Shown: positions 8,786 through 18,481 of the stretch, piece after piece | How positions within the stretch are numbered: the first letter of the stretch is position 1 | Layout of the letters: every line of letters starts with the position of its first letter | Assembly: GCA_045600845.1 (NCBI GenBank) | Contig: JAZRYR010000044.1 | Span: 15,031-79,030 of the forward strand | Length of the DNA: 64,000 nucleotides | DNA from: RGIG5612 sp045600845 | GTDB taxonomy: Bacteria > Bacillota > Clostridia > Lachnospirales > Lachnospiraceae | Direction: 5' to 3' | Notes under the pieces: generated by a model | Told to the model about the DNA's origin: nothing | Seen by the model: the letters and a program-made list of their open reading frames with translations, nothing else | The model's database searches: none | Position numbers and translations under genes: made by a program

Positions 8786-9370
8786 TTATTCCATCTGCTG
8801 TGCAACCGATTCTTCGCAGCTTCTCATAGCAAAGAGAGTCTTCTCTAAAAGCTGCTCTAACGGCCAACCTAACTTCTCTGCTCCGTCTGCAATGATCTCT
8901 CTGGAGCATCCTGCCGCAAATCTCTTGTCTTTATATTTTTTCTTCAAGCTGGAAAGTTCCATATCCATGCAGCTCTTGGATGGACGCATTTTTGCCGCTG
9001 CCCAGATCAGGCCGGTCAGTTCGTCTGATGCGAATAAAACTTTTTCCATTTCGCAGGAAGGCTCTACGTCAGAGCAGATACCAAAGCCGTGACTGCAGAT
9101 TGCATGAATCAGGTCTTCCGAAGCATTAATTTCTGCCAGCAGTTCCGGTGCCTTTTTGCAATGCTCTTCTGGCCAGTTTTCATAATCTACGTCATGAAGA
9201 AGGCCTGCGGTCGCCCAAAAATCAGCTTCCTCAGCGTATCCTAAATCCTCTGCAAACCATCTCATAACTCCTTCAACGGTATAGGCATGCTGCAGATGAA
9301 AGTCCTCTTTGTTATATTTCTTAAGCAACTCCAACGCCTGCTCTCTCGTTACATTTAATTCTTTTGCCAT
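8786..9370 (-). CDS. HD-domain hydrolase
   Basis: About 194 residues. The HD phosphohydrolase signature is visible as LQHAYTVEGVMRWFAE (first His), GLLHDVDYENWPE (His-Asp pair), AICSHGFG and FASDELTG (last Asp), giving the complete H...HD...H...D metal set. HD proteins of this size hydrolyse phosphate esters of nucleotides or related compounds; the substrate is not known. The start at 9370 follows GAGGTGAG; the frame is open thirteen codons further but without a ribosome site. It is transcribed alone, divergently from the short cupin gene across a 360-bp intergenic element. Confidence 0.82.
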   Translation of the reverse strand: MAKELNVTREQALELLKKYNKEDFHLQHAYTVEGVMRWFAEDLGYAEEADFWATAGLLHDVDYENWPEEHCKKAPELLAEINASEDLIHAICSHGFGICSDVEPSCEMEKVLFASDELTGLIWAAAKMRPSKSCMDMELSSLKKKYKDKRFAAGCSREIIADGAEKLGWPLEQLLEKTLFAMRSCEESVAQQME

Positions 9371-9463
9371 AGTTCTCACCTCACAAATTTTCTTACGATT
9401 ACTATACAACCTATTGTATGAATTTCAAGTGCTCTACCATCTTTTTCGCTAGAATTATATCCT

Positions 9464-9675
9464 GTCATTTTTCTATATAGTTTCTGTCCATTTCGGCGTC
9501 CTTGGAAAACAATAAGCCGAAAGTCCTTAGTGCGGAGTGCGGTCAGATGCCCCAGCCGAGCCTCAGGCAAGTTTCCCGGTCCAGTGGTCCTCTTATCTGA
9601 TCGTACTCCACGTTTAGCACTTTCGTTCCGTTTTCTAAGGATGCCGAAAAGGACGGAAAATGATAGAAAAAGACG
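9464..9675. repeat. MITE-like element with about 46-bp terminal inverted repeats
   Basis: The arm at 9481-9510 (TTTCTGTCCATTTCGGCGTC...) matches the reverse complement of 9630-9659 at 26 of 30 positions. The similarity extends outwards through TTTTCTAT to about 9464 and 9675. The 120-bp centre has no open frame and is richer in G and C than its surroundings. It fills most of the 363-bp gap between the HD gene and the short cupin gene. It could be a non-autonomous transposon remnant or a structured RNA element. No transposase is in the window. Confidence 0.6.
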
Positions 9676-9733
9676 CTGTGCAATTTTGTTTCAAATATGA
9701 TATATTTTAGAAAAATAAATGGAGGTCTTTTTT

Positions 9734-10237
9734 ATGGAAGAAAACTATGTAATGAATAAAGAAGGAAAATATGGTTATCTGTTCGTACAGGATTTAAGTG
9801 GTGCTCCGGAAGACAAAACGAACCCTGAAGCTATGGCTCGTTACCGTACTTTCGGGGAAAGACAGCTTTGGATTGATGGAAACTGCGTACCGGGTTCTTT
9901 CCAGATGAACACCTGCTTCTGGATGAAACCAAATGCGGAAATGATCAAGGCCAGCCCGAACAGCCAGGTTGCTCAGCCACATCATCATCCATATCCTGAA
10001 ATTTTAGGATTTGTTGGAACAGACCCTGAGAACCCTTTAGAGCTTGGCGGCGTTGTAGAATTCTGGGTAGATGGCGAATGCCATAGATTAACAAAATCTA
10101 CTATGGTTTTCCTGCCTCCGAACCTTCCACACTGCCCACTGATGACTATTGAACAAGGAGACAAGCCAATCCTTCACTTCTCCGTAGTAATGAATGAAAC
10201 CTACGGATACGAAAGAGGAGACCAGCCGGAAGAATAA
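9734..10237 (+). CDS. Short cupin-like protein
   Basis: 167 residues. It opens MEENYVMNKEGKYGYLFVQDL and has a metal-site-like PHHHPYPEILGFVG followed by VFLPPNLPHCP, matching the two cupin motifs (H-x-H...E and ...H). The central GFVGTDPENPLELGG is shared with the proteins at 21891, 26473 and 27385, so four paralogs lie in this window. Cupins bind Fe, Mn or Zn and may be dioxygenases, isomerases, decarboxylases or ligand binders; nothing here decides. The start at 9734 is fixed by GGAGG at 9721. A terminator follows directly. A role in small-molecule catabolism is an inference from the esterases next to two of the paralogs. Confidence 0.78.
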   Translation: MEENYVMNKEGKYGYLFVQDLSGAPEDKTNPEAMARYRTFGERQLWIDGNCVPGSFQMNTCFWMKPNAEMIKASPNSQVAQPHHHPYPEILGFVGTDPENPLELGGVVEFWVDGECHRLTKSTMVFLPPNLPHCPLMTIEQGDKPILHFSVVMNETYGYERGDQPEE

Positions 10238-10270
10238 TACATTCCATACCATTCATAGTGACATAGATAA

Positions 10271-10302
10271 AATCAGCAGCCCCAAGGACTGCTGATTTTT
10301 TA
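10271..10302 (+). terminator. Rho-independent terminator after the short cupin gene
   Basis: AATCAGCAG at 10271-10279 pairs with CTGCTGATT at 10289-10297, followed by T residues. Confidence 0.85.
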
Positions 10303-10334
10303 TCATTTATATTTCCATCATTCCGATGTTCTTT

Positions 10335-13300
10335 CTATCTGCTTCTGTGGCGACGGATTCCTGCAAAAATTCCCATGAGTAAGGAAACTAGCAGAAGAAT
10401 CAAATACCATTCCATATGGTTATGGTCTCCTGTATCCGGAGAATCCGGCTTATCCGGATTTACTGGGTTATCTGGCTGGTCCGGGTCTTTCTCGTTTTCA
10501 CCAGCTTCATAGGAAAGACTGATGACCGCTCTCTGTCCATCATCCAGAACGGTAATGCGGCAAGGCTTTCCATTCAGATTAGCGGTTGCATTTTCGCTTA
10601 AAACAAACCCTTCTGCTGCATTGACTTCGATAGAAACCATGTAGGTTCCTTCTGCGTCCACGGAAGCTACATTCTTATTATCTTTCGTCCACTTGGTACG
10701 GGCGGAAGTTCCCTCCAATCCATCCGATTTTATATCTGCCCTGCCAGCAAGTATCCAATCCGGACTTTCTGGTTCCGGCATTGATAAATCAATGGTTTCA
10801 ATTACATCTTTGTAGATTGCCGTAATCGTTATATCGTCTGCCGGCATCACAAATTCTTCTGTTGCTGCTTTCAGCGTAAGGGTTCCGGAAGATTCTTCCC
10901 AACCTGCAAATACTTTGCCTTCAATTTCATCGGCCGTAATCTGAACTTTCGTTCCAGCATATAATTCCGATACTCCGCTAAATACAGGAATTTCTTTTTG
11001 TGTCTCAGCATCATAAGCAGTTCCATTTACTACGTCCAGCTCGAAGAGTTCGGAACCCGTCTTATCAAAAGCACAGGTTACTTCCAGGCTTCCATCCTCT
11101 AAAACATCAAATTCTGCAGCCGTACCATTTACGGTTATCTCCAGATCTTCTGCATAAGCAAAGCCTTCCGGTAAAGCACGGACTGTGAATTTCCCAATAT
11201 GTTTTGTATCGTAACCGGCCGTTCCCATCTGCTCATTTCCTGCTTCATCAAAGTAAGAAATGTAGCCGCATCCTCTTTCAAGCAGTTCTGCTTCTTCTGG
11301 GTTGTCCTGGCTTTCGCCTACTTCTCCTGAAAGTTCTTTTCCTGCCACAGGCGCCTCTACAACATATTCTAGGTTGGTAATTTCATAATTTGCCACAACC
11401 CGAACATTATCTTCCGGCATATGGAATGTAAAGTATTCTTTATCTAAACCACCGGAAATAATATCAACAGAGTTCTCTTCCGGCGCAGCGGCAAGAAGGA
11501 ATGGATTGCCAGGGCAAATATCTAAGGTGAATCCAATAAATTTTATTCCTTTGTTTCTCTTATTCGCTTTAATTCCCACCACGGTTCTTCTGTCGCATGG
11601 ATATATTCCACTGCCACGTCCATTAATAACAATAACTGCATAATAATCGATAATATCCGGAATCTCTATGGAGTAATTAAATGCTGCTGTCTCACTATAT
11701 TTAACCGTTCCTTCTCCGTCATCGGAACGGGCAACGGTGTAAATCGTCGTCTTTACGTTCTCTCCTTCTGTGCCTTTCAGCGAAATCGCTGCCTCATATA
11801 ATGTACCCTGCGCATAGATTTCTTCTGCGCCATAGGTCTTGCCTGGCACATCCGTAAGGAAATAAATTAATGCATCTTCTGTATCACATGCCAATGTTAC
11901 ATCGACATCTTCACTGTAGCTTCCCGGCTGCTCAGAGCTGCTTACATAAGGTGTCGCAATTTTCTCTTCTTCCACAACCGTAACCTTTGCACGAGGAGTT
12001 ATCACAATATCCGGGGAAATTACCAGCCCATTATCGTAATACTCCAAAAGCTCTCCCATATATCTTGAGAAATCCAGGTTCTTAATCGGTACAAAGAATT
12101 CCTGGGCATCTGAAGAAGTTTCATCATAAACAAACGGTTCACCGTTTTCATCTTCCAGATTATCCCAATCCCATTTGATTTCCGGCTGGATCCAGGAACG
12201 TCTTTCTTCTACATAAGCATTTCCGACCTTTGGCATTTTATTCTGAATATCCGCCAGACTGGTATGAGCTGCTACGCCCTCAAGCCCCTTAATTTCCTCG
12301 ATTTCCGTTACGGTTGCAGGGTCCGTACAGATGTTACAGTGGACCTTCACACTTCCATCATTTGATAAAGATACTGTGCATTCTTTTCCTTCAAGAGTCA
12401 CCTTGGAATTAGTACCAAAGTAATATCCCTCTTCCGGAGTCAGATAGAATTCAAATTCATATGGAAAACCAAAGACTAAAGGATCCTCCTGCCAGAATTC
12501 CGCAACCTGTTCTACATCAACGGATTCTTCCTGTACCTGAGTTCCACCCGCATTAACAAAAGCCGATTCCGGCGTCAGCTGATTTCCTGCAAAGGTAGAA
12601 GTAAATTCCAGATCTACCTGGTCGATTTCTGTGTATTCGCCTAAAACAGCCTCGATAGTCAAGTCTTCATCCGGCACAAGAATATAGGTTTCCGGATTGC
12701 TCGAGTTAATTTCGATTCCGCCTTCTAAGACTTTCCACTCTTTAAAATAGAAGCCGTCCGGTACTACTGCTTTCAGAAGGACAATATCATTCTGGTAAAC
12801 CGTGTAGTTATCCTCCGGTAAAGCAATGATTTCTCTGCCATCACCGTACTCTGCCGTAGCCTGAATCAGTTTCAGATTATGCGCCGGATATTGCTCAAGA
12901 GTATATTCCAGTTCAACATCACTGGCTTCCATCTGGAATTTCAGACTGACAACATCTCCATTTGCGTTTTTAACAAGTTCCACATCCTCCATATTTTCCA
13001 GACCGGAAATGACTTTTATATCTGTCAGATGATTGGAATGTGGAATGTTATCCGGAACGATATATACCATATCATTCCAATGGAAAATATTGCTTCCCGT
13101 CGTTGTTTTAATACCATCGCTGATCCAGTTTACTTCGTAATCTGCCAGTTTATCAGTTGCTGTTACATATACATCACCCTTAGGCATTGTGAAGGTATAT
13201 ACGGCATCGACGCTTACATGCTCGCCCATGTCGATAGCTTTTTCTGTATCGAAAGATCTGGTAACATTTCCATATTTGTCAACCATTTCCTGTAATGGAT

Positions 13301-16300
13301 TGTAATATCCGATCCACTTATCATGTACATAACCGAGGGTCTTACGGTCCGTGATCGTAACCACTTCTCCAGCTTTTACATGGAGCGTCTGCTGGCTTCT
13401 TGTGGAATAACGGATGTGAACATCATATTCTGCCGGCACATACACCGGAACTAAAGTAAGACTCTTCTTGATATTTTCAAGAATGATTAATTTCTCTTTG
13501 AATCCATCTGGTCTTACCATCTGGGTTACATAAGACTCCGTTTTCAAATCAAAGTATGTTTCTACTGCAAGAAGGTCCGTACATTTTTCTTTTGTATCGG
13601 TATAGTATGCTTCCCAATGGTCAAATACCATGTCTCCGGAGCTTTCGGAAGAATATTCCGGAGCCATAATCCAAGCTTTTCCGTTATGGTCTTTATCCAT
13701 CTTCTGGTAAATATGTTTTACCGGATAGTAATTTGCAGCATTCTTAAAGGATACTGCAGTATAAGCTGGATCAATATAAATCTGTTTCCAGTAGCCATCC
13801 ACAGTATCCGGAAGTTTTTCTGTTGGATGTGCCCAGCTTCCGGTAAAGGTCAAAGTAACTCCATCCACCTTATCGCCGAGCATGGCATGAACTTCTGCTC
13901 CGCCTTCTGGCATGGTAAAGGTCAGTTTTGTTCCATCTTCTGTTTTTTCAACATCCGTTGCGGACTTAATGCTCCATCCATTAAATACTTTTCCGCTTGG
14001 AATCTTATTTTTGTCGAAGGATACCTCTACAATATCGCCGGCTTCTGCATCAATATACTGTTCGCCGGTTCCCTGATTTTCTGAACCCTTTGTCTTGTTT
14101 GTCAGTTTCAGAGGAATCGTCGTATCTAATTCATCAATCAGCTTCTTGGAAGAACTTGCATGCTGATATGTGATATCCGCATATGCTTTTCCATCCGTAT
14201 ACCGATCGTTACATACGATATAAAGAGGCATGCTGGATTCGTAAATGTCCCAGTTTGCCGGATTATCTACGTGACGGGTGTAAATCATGTCTCGGTTCTC
14301 GTCATAAACGGTTCTGCCCAATTCATCATATGCAGGAATCAGAAGATCCGATAAGAATTTTCCATCTGTCGGAGTAATTTCAAATTTATGGCCCCCGGTA
14401 ACCAGAAAACTGGTAAAGTCTTCTTTTCTTCCATCCGATACTTTGCGGGAAATAATCTCTCCATTTTCAATTTCTTTCAGATTTTCATCTACAAATACCG
14501 GCGTTAAAGTAATGTATTTTTCAAGACTTGCATAAGAACGGTTCTGGGTATTCGGAATAATTCTTAAAACATCGCCATTTGTAATCGGAATGGACGTTTT
14601 CTCAAAATCTTCCGTCTTTTTATTATTCCCTTCGCCATTCTTATTAATGTTGTAATCTATTTTTAAATTCTGACGGGAACCATCTGTATTATTATCAACA
14701 ATCTCAAAACGGAAATCCGTGGACGCAACCAGATTATTATCTTTGTCGCGGTTCAGATACAGCGTAATCTTATGGTCTTCGTAGGTTGCGCTTCCAGACC
14801 ACCATCCGCTGCTGAATTCATAGTTTGTATTTAATCCATCCTTGGTAATGGATGCAATCCGATCTTTTTCATATGGAGATTTTAAATCCTCCACATATAT
14901 GTTCAGCTGAATGTCTTTCAAAGGCTTTCCATCTGCAGAAGAAACTTCCAACTGATATTGTTCCAGAGACTTGCCGATATAGTTCACGTCATGGGCTCTC
15001 ATATAAGCCAGGACATACTCTGGATAATGTGGAAGGAATAGATCTGCAGCATACTGCTTCGCCGTTGCAATATATTGATAGTTATTGTAAATGTCATCTA
15101 CATACATGCAGGCCACTAAAGCAGCGAGATTATAGGCGCTGTCCTGCAAAGTCTGCATGTCGGACCTGGAAATAACCTCAGAAACCCTGTTATCCTTTCC
15201 AACATCTTTCAAAATATCGGATAACAGGTTGCCCAATTTCAGTGTCAGCTTCTGTCCACCACTGCCTCCCCAAATAAGATCATCAAAACCCATGATCAAA
15301 TCGATTTTTTCAAATAAAGTGAGATTCTTTTTTACCGCATCGGAAACAGCATTCTTAAAGAGATGTTGTTCGTATGCAGAAGAGCCCATCAGGGTTTTCG
15401 CTAAGATCTGGACCGGAGCCTGAAAATATTCGGTGTAAATTTCTCTTGCAGATTTTCCTTTTCCTTTTAAGAACATGTCCGGAACTTCCTGAACTGCCGG
15501 AACCAGAAAATCATTGATCAGATTTTCACAGAATTCTCCGGCATTTTCTCCCACATCACTATCCGATTCAATGTTGAAATCACCTTCGGCAAAAAAATGC
15601 TCTAGAATATTGATGATATTGGAAGATCTTGTCTGATAATCATTTTGGCATTCGGAGTTCGCCCAATCTTCTGCCATGGACTTGTTAATCTGTTCCATCT
15701 GATACATGAACGCATCATAGGTAACGCCTTCTGCAGGGTTAACAGTAGTTCCTGCGCGATAGAAGCCCATAGAAGAAGGAGCTACGTAAGGCACAGGGTC
15801 TGCAGGATTTGCAAGGCACCAGATATTGGACTGAACAGATGGATTATATTTTGCATCGGCAGTCAGACCCTGAGGTACTTCAAAACAATATACATACACA
15901 TCGTCGGTGGTAACGCCCAGACGATTCAGATTTTCCTGCATTTCTAAATATGTGTTATTGCTCTTCTGCCCTTCGTCTAAAATAGCGCAGTCCACAAAAC
16001 ATCCGGTAAGGTTTGCCGTTGCAGAAGCACGGCTATAACCAACAATCCAGATTTTTGGTGCAACATATTTACTGCCGGAATATTTTCCAACAACGCCTCT
16101 CAGATATTTATTCAGCCATATGGTGGCAATGTCCCTGGCATCGGAGAAACCTTGATGCTCCTTCTCGGATCCAATAGTAACGTTTCCAGCCCATTCCGAT
16201 TCATAGTTTCCGCCTCTTAAAGCCATGACAATAATCGGCTGGATTTTTCCATCGGTTCGTGTAACTTCCTTAGACCCAATCACTGCGCCCATGGAATCGG

Positions 16301-16664
16301 AAGAAGGTTTTTCCTCATAGTAGCCATTGGCCTCAATATTCGAAAAGCCCATCTTCTCCATCATATCTTCCGCACATCTTGCGCCGTTCTTATATCCATT
16401 GTTCGGATTATTAAAAGCGGACATGGCAAGGCAAAGAGAGGTTGTAGCGAAAGAGTCGTCATATTCCGAAGCCGGTGTATTAAAATAACCGTCATCATAG
16501 AAGAAGGTTGAATTTCCAACAAAAAACTCAAACGTACTGCTAATCTGATTGGACGGAATTGAACCATCGTCCGCGTAAGTCGTTAACGGCTGTAAAATCA
16601 GAGAAGAAAGGGTCAGCATTGCCGTTAAAATAATTACCAAAGTTTTTTTCAAAAATCTTTTCAT
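10335..16664 (-). CDS. Giant sortase-anchored surface protein: lipase-like domain plus InlB-type repeats
   Basis: About 2110 residues from the ATG at 16664 (leader AAAGGTAACGATT). Residues 1-31 are a signal peptide ending TTYA. Residues 35-600 look like an alpha/beta-hydrolase: IIVMALRGG, then IWIVGYSRASATAN near residue 200 with the nucleophile Ser in a G-x-S-x-A elbow, and VPYVAP after CLANPADP. The middle has at least six beta-rich units ending in the bacterial-repeat hallmark (FTMPEGGAEV, FTMPKGDVYV, FHMPEDNVRV, FVMPADDITI), plus a chitobiase-C-terminal-like unit around IATPYVSSSEQPGSYSEDVDV. The C-terminus is a Pro/Asp spacer, SPDTGD, a hydrophobic helix and RRHRSR, a sortase signal of the non-LPxTG kind. 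Its substrate is unknown; adhesion or extracellular lipid/ester hydrolysis are candidates. Upstream lies bceABRS. Confidence 0.85.
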   Translation of the reverse strand: MKRFLKKTLVIILTAMLTLSSLILQPLTTYADDGSIPSNQISSTFEFFVGNSTFFYDDGYFNTPASEYDDSFATTSLCLAMSAFNNPNNGYKNGARCAEDMMEKMGFSNIEANGYYEEKPSSDSMGAVIGSKEVTRTDGKIQPIIVMALRGGNYESEWAGNVTIGSEKEHQGFSDARDIATIWLNKYLRGVVGKYSGSKYVAPKIWIVGYSRASATANLTGCFVDCAILDEGQKSNNTYLEMQENLNRLGVTTDDVYVYCFEVPQGLTADAKYNPSVQSNIWCLANPADPVPYVAPSSMGFYRAGTTVNPAEGVTYDAFMYQMEQINKSMAEDWANSECQNDYQTRSSNIINILEHFFAEGDFNIESDSDVGENAGEFCENLINDFLVPAVQEVPDMFLKGKGKSAREIYTEYFQAPVQILAKTLMGSSAYEQHLFKNAVSDAVKKNLTLFEKIDLIMGFDDLIWGGSGGQKLTLKLGNLLSDILKDVGKDNRVSEVISRSDMQTLQDSAYNLAALVACMYVDDIYNNYQYIATAKQYAADLFLPHYPEYVLAYMRAHDVNYIGKSLEQYQLEVSSADGKPLKDIQLNIYVEDLKSPYEKDRIASITKDGLNTNYEFSSGWWSGSATYEDHKITLYLNRDKDNNLVASTDFRFEIVDNNTDGSRQNLKIDYNINKNGEGNNKKTEDFEKTSIPITNGDVLRIIPNTQNRSYASLEKYITLTPVFVDENLKEIENGEIISRKVSDGRKEDFTSFLVTGGHKFEITPTDGKFLSDLLIPAYDELGRTVYDENRDMIYTRHVDNPANWDIYESSMPLYIVCNDRYTDGKAYADITYQHASSSKKLIDELDTTIPLKLTNKTKGSENQGTGEQYIDAEAGDIVEVSFDKNKIPSGKVFNGWSIKSATDVEKTEDGTKLTFTMPEGGAEVHAMLGDKVDGVTLTFTGSWAHPTEKLPDTVDGYWKQIYIDPAYTAVSFKNAANYYPVKHIYQKMDKDHNGKAWIMAPEYSSESSGDMVFDHWEAYYTDTKEKCTDLLAVETYFDLKTESYVTQMVRPDGFKEKLIILENIKKSLTLVPVYVPAEYDVHIRYSTRSQQTLHVKAGEVVTITDRKTLGYVHDKWIGYYNPLQEMVDKYGNVTRSFDTEKAIDMGEHVSVDAVYTFTMPKGDVYVTATDKLADYEVNWISDGIKTTTGSNIFHWNDMVYIVPDNIPHSNHLTDIKVISGLENMEDVELVKNANGDVVSLKFQMEASDVELEYTLEQYPAHNLKLIQATAEYGDGREIIALPEDNYTVYQNDIVLLKAVVPDGFYFKEWKVLEGGIEINSSNPETYILVPDEDLTIEAVLGEYTEIDQVDLEFTSTFAGNQLTPESAFVNAGGTQVQEESVDVEQVAEFWQEDPLVFGFPYEFEFYLTPEEGYYFGTNSKVTLEGKECTVSLSNDGSVKVHCNICTDPATVTEIEEIKGLEGVAAHTSLADIQNKMPKVGNAYVEERRSWIQPEIKWDWDNLEDENGEPFVYDETSSDAQEFFVPIKNLDFSRYMGELLEYYDNGLVISPDIVITPRAKVTVVEEEKIATPYVSSSEQPGSYSEDVDVTLACDTEDALIYFLTDVPGKTYGAEEIYAQGTLYEAAISLKGTEGENVKTTIYTVARSDDGEGTVKYSETAAFNYSIEIPDIIDYYAVIVINGRGSGIYPCDRRTVVGIKANKRNKGIKFIGFTLDICPGNPFLLAAAPEENSVDIISGGLDKEYFTFHMPEDNVRVVANYEITNLEYVVEAPVAGKELSGEVGESQDNPEEAELLERGCGYISYFDEAGNEQMGTAGYDTKHIGKFTVRALPEGFAYAEDLEITVNGTAAEFDVLEDGSLEVTCAFDKTGSELFELDVVNGTAYDAETQKEIPVFSGVSELYAGTKVQITADEIEGKVFAGWEESSGTLTLKAATEEFVMPADDITITAIYKDVIETIDLSMPEPESPDWILAGRADIKSDGLEGTSARTKWTKDNKNVASVDAEGTYMVSIEVNAAEGFVLSENATANLNGKPCRITVLDDGQRAVISLSYEAGENEKDPDQPDNPVNPDKPDSPDTGDHNHMEWYLILLLVSLLMGIFAGIRRHRSR

Positions 16665-16753
16665 AATCGTTACCTTTAATTGATTATTTAAAAGCAAGTA
16701 ATTGCATTTTTATCCAGTTTAATCCTAATCGTTTCCTTAACCCATTGTCAATA

Positions 16754-16785
16754 AAAAAACAGTTCCCTTTTTCCGAAAACTGTTT
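16754..16785 (-). terminator. Rho-independent terminator after bceS
   Basis: Read on the minus strand, AAACAGTTTTC...GGGAACTGTTTTTTT forms a stem-loop with a T-tract just past the histidine-kinase stop. Confidence 0.75.
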
Positions 16786-16790
16786 CTCCA

Positions 16791-17786
16791 TTAATATTCA
16801 TTTTGCGATAAATCCATTATAAAAGAGCTTCCCTTTCCAGGGCTGCTTTCAACGGATATTTTTATACCTAGCTTATCGGCTGACCTTTTGCATAAATACA
16901 GACCCAATCCACTGGATTTTTTATCCAGGCGGCCATTTGTTCCCGTATATCCCTTTTCAAAAATTCTTGGCAAGTCTTCCGGAGCAATTCCGATACCGGT
17001 GTCTTTCATCATCAATTTTCCATTTTCCGTGCAAATGGTAATTCCCCCAGTTGGTGTATATTTTATGGCATTCGATAATACCTGCTCAATCATGCAGGAA
17101 AACCATTTCTTATCCGTAACGATGGTCTGATGAGATTCCTGAAAGTCCAGAGACAATTTTCGGTGAACGAACTGTGGCGCAAATTTTCGGATGCTTTCCC
17201 TTATTAATTCATCTACTGAATATTCTTTTACTACCAGATCGTTACTCTCGCTGTTCAACCGGATATATTGCAATACCATTTCCACATATTGCTCAATACG
17301 AAACAGTTCAATCGAAAGTTCATGGTTTTCTTTTGTGTCATATTCCACCAGCTTCATTCGCATAACAGAAATTGGTGTTTTGATTTGATGAACCCAGGTA
17401 GTGTAATAGTCTGTCATGTCCTGACGTTCCATATCAAATGCTGCTGTCATTTCATCAATTTTGCTGCCAAGAGTCCGAACCATTTCCTGATAATCCTTTT
17501 CCTCCAAAGACGATGGGTCCGGAAAATTCATCCACTCTGTCAAAATCCCATTTCGGATTCGCTCTCTTTTCACCGCCTTCCGGGTCTCTGACAGGTAAAA
17601 AATAAAAAAGGAAACCAGCCCGATAAAAATAAGAATGGCAATCACATAAAACACGGGTTCCAAAGGAAGTTCATACAACAAAAAAACCGCAAAAATAACC
17701 ACTGCCATTACCAAATAGGTAAGGATCACTGCTCTGCTTTTCTTTATGCAGTTGATAACTATGCTTTTGTTGCGATTATTTTTCAT
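16791..17786 (-). CDS. bceS: BceS-type intramembrane-sensing histidine kinase
   Basis: 331 residues. Two transmembrane helices (residues 19-39 and 44-65) with almost no extracellular loop mark the intramembrane-sensing class, which detects peptide antibiotics through the partner ABC transporter. The H-box is WVHQIKTPISVM (His near 133), the N-box QVLSNAIKYTP, the G1 box DTGIGI and the G2 box SSGLGLYLC. It would autophosphorylate and pass phosphate to the response regulator just upstream. It is the last of four genes in bceA-bceB-bceR-bceS order, 21 bp after bceR, and ends at a terminator. The family symbol is used for the module type; the peptide sensed is unknown. Confidence 0.88.
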   Translation of the reverse strand: MKNNRNKSIVINCIKKSRAVILTYLVMAVVIFAVFLLYELPLEPVFYVIAILIFIGLVSFFIFYLSETRKAVKRERIRNGILTEWMNFPDPSSLEEKDYQEMVRTLGSKIDEMTAAFDMERQDMTDYYTTWVHQIKTPISVMRMKLVEYDTKENHELSIELFRIEQYVEMVLQYIRLNSESNDLVVKEYSVDELIRESIRKFAPQFVHRKLSLDFQESHQTIVTDKKWFSCMIEQVLSNAIKYTPTGGITICTENGKLMMKDTGIGIAPEDLPRIFEKGYTGTNGRLDKKSSGLGLYLCKRSADKLGIKISVESSPGKGSSFIMDLSQNEY

Positions 17787-17807
17787 GTTCTTCTTGAGAT
17801 TTTAAGA

Positions 17808-18479
17808 CTACTCTATAATATATCCGCTACCTGGTTTCGTTACGATAACGTCCGTCAAATCTTCCTCATCCAGTTTCTTCCTCAGACGGGCCACATTTAC
17901 GGTCAGTGTATTTTCTTCTACGTAACAATCATCCTGCCAGAGTTTTGTCATCAGTAAATCCCTACTGACTATTTTTCCTTTATTCTCCAATAACGTCTGC
18001 AGAATGCGGAATTCATTTTTCGTCAGCTCAATTCGTTTTCCTCCATACTCCACGCTGCCATCATTTAAATTCAATACGGCTCCATGGAATTCCATGAACG
18101 GAGTGATGTCTACCAATTCGTAGGTTCGGCGCAATACCGCCTGAACTTTCGCCGTCAGCACCATCGGATCTACCGGCTTTGCAATAAAGTCATCACCTCC
18201 CATGTTAATGGCCATAACGATGTTCATATTATCCGATGCAGAAGAAATAAAAACCACAGGCACAGTGGAAACCTTTCGGATTTCACTGCACCAATGGTAG
18301 CCGTTGTAAAACGGAAGCATAATATCTAAGAGTACCATCTGGGGCTGGTATTCCAAAAATGACTTCATTACGTCATTAAATTCTTTTACCAGTTCTACGC
18401 GGTTGCCCCAGCTCTCTATTTGTTTCTTCATGGCTTCGGCTAAGGCGAAGTCATCTTCCACTAACAATATGCGGTACAT
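17808..18479 (-). CDS. bceR: BceR-type OmpR-family response regulator
   Basis: 223 residues. Receiver domain 1-115 with the acidic pocket (VEDD at residues 7-10), phospho-acceptor Asp in VLLDIMLPF (near 52), the switch residues VFISSAS and the Lys in FIAKPVD. A winged-helix DNA-binding domain covers 125-223 (ELTKNEFRILQTLLENKG, then TLTVNVARLRKKL). It would switch on the upstream operon in response to antimicrobial peptides. A candidate operator matching the recalled BceR box is present at 21488-21501 in front of bceA. The start is preceded by GAGG inside the end of bceB, and the gap is 2 bp. Confidence 0.9.
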   Translation of the reverse strand: MYRILLVEDDFALAEAMKKQIESWGNRVELVKEFNDVMKSFLEYQPQMVLLDIMLPFYNGYHWCSEIRKVSTVPVVFISSASDNMNIVMAINMGGDDFIAKPVDPMVLTAKVQAVLRRTYELVDITPFMEFHGAVLNLNDGSVEYGGKRIELTKNEFRILQTLLENKGKIVSRDLLMTKLWQDDCYVEENTLTVNVARLRKKLDEEDLTDVIVTKPGSGYIIE

Positions 18480-18481
18480 TT

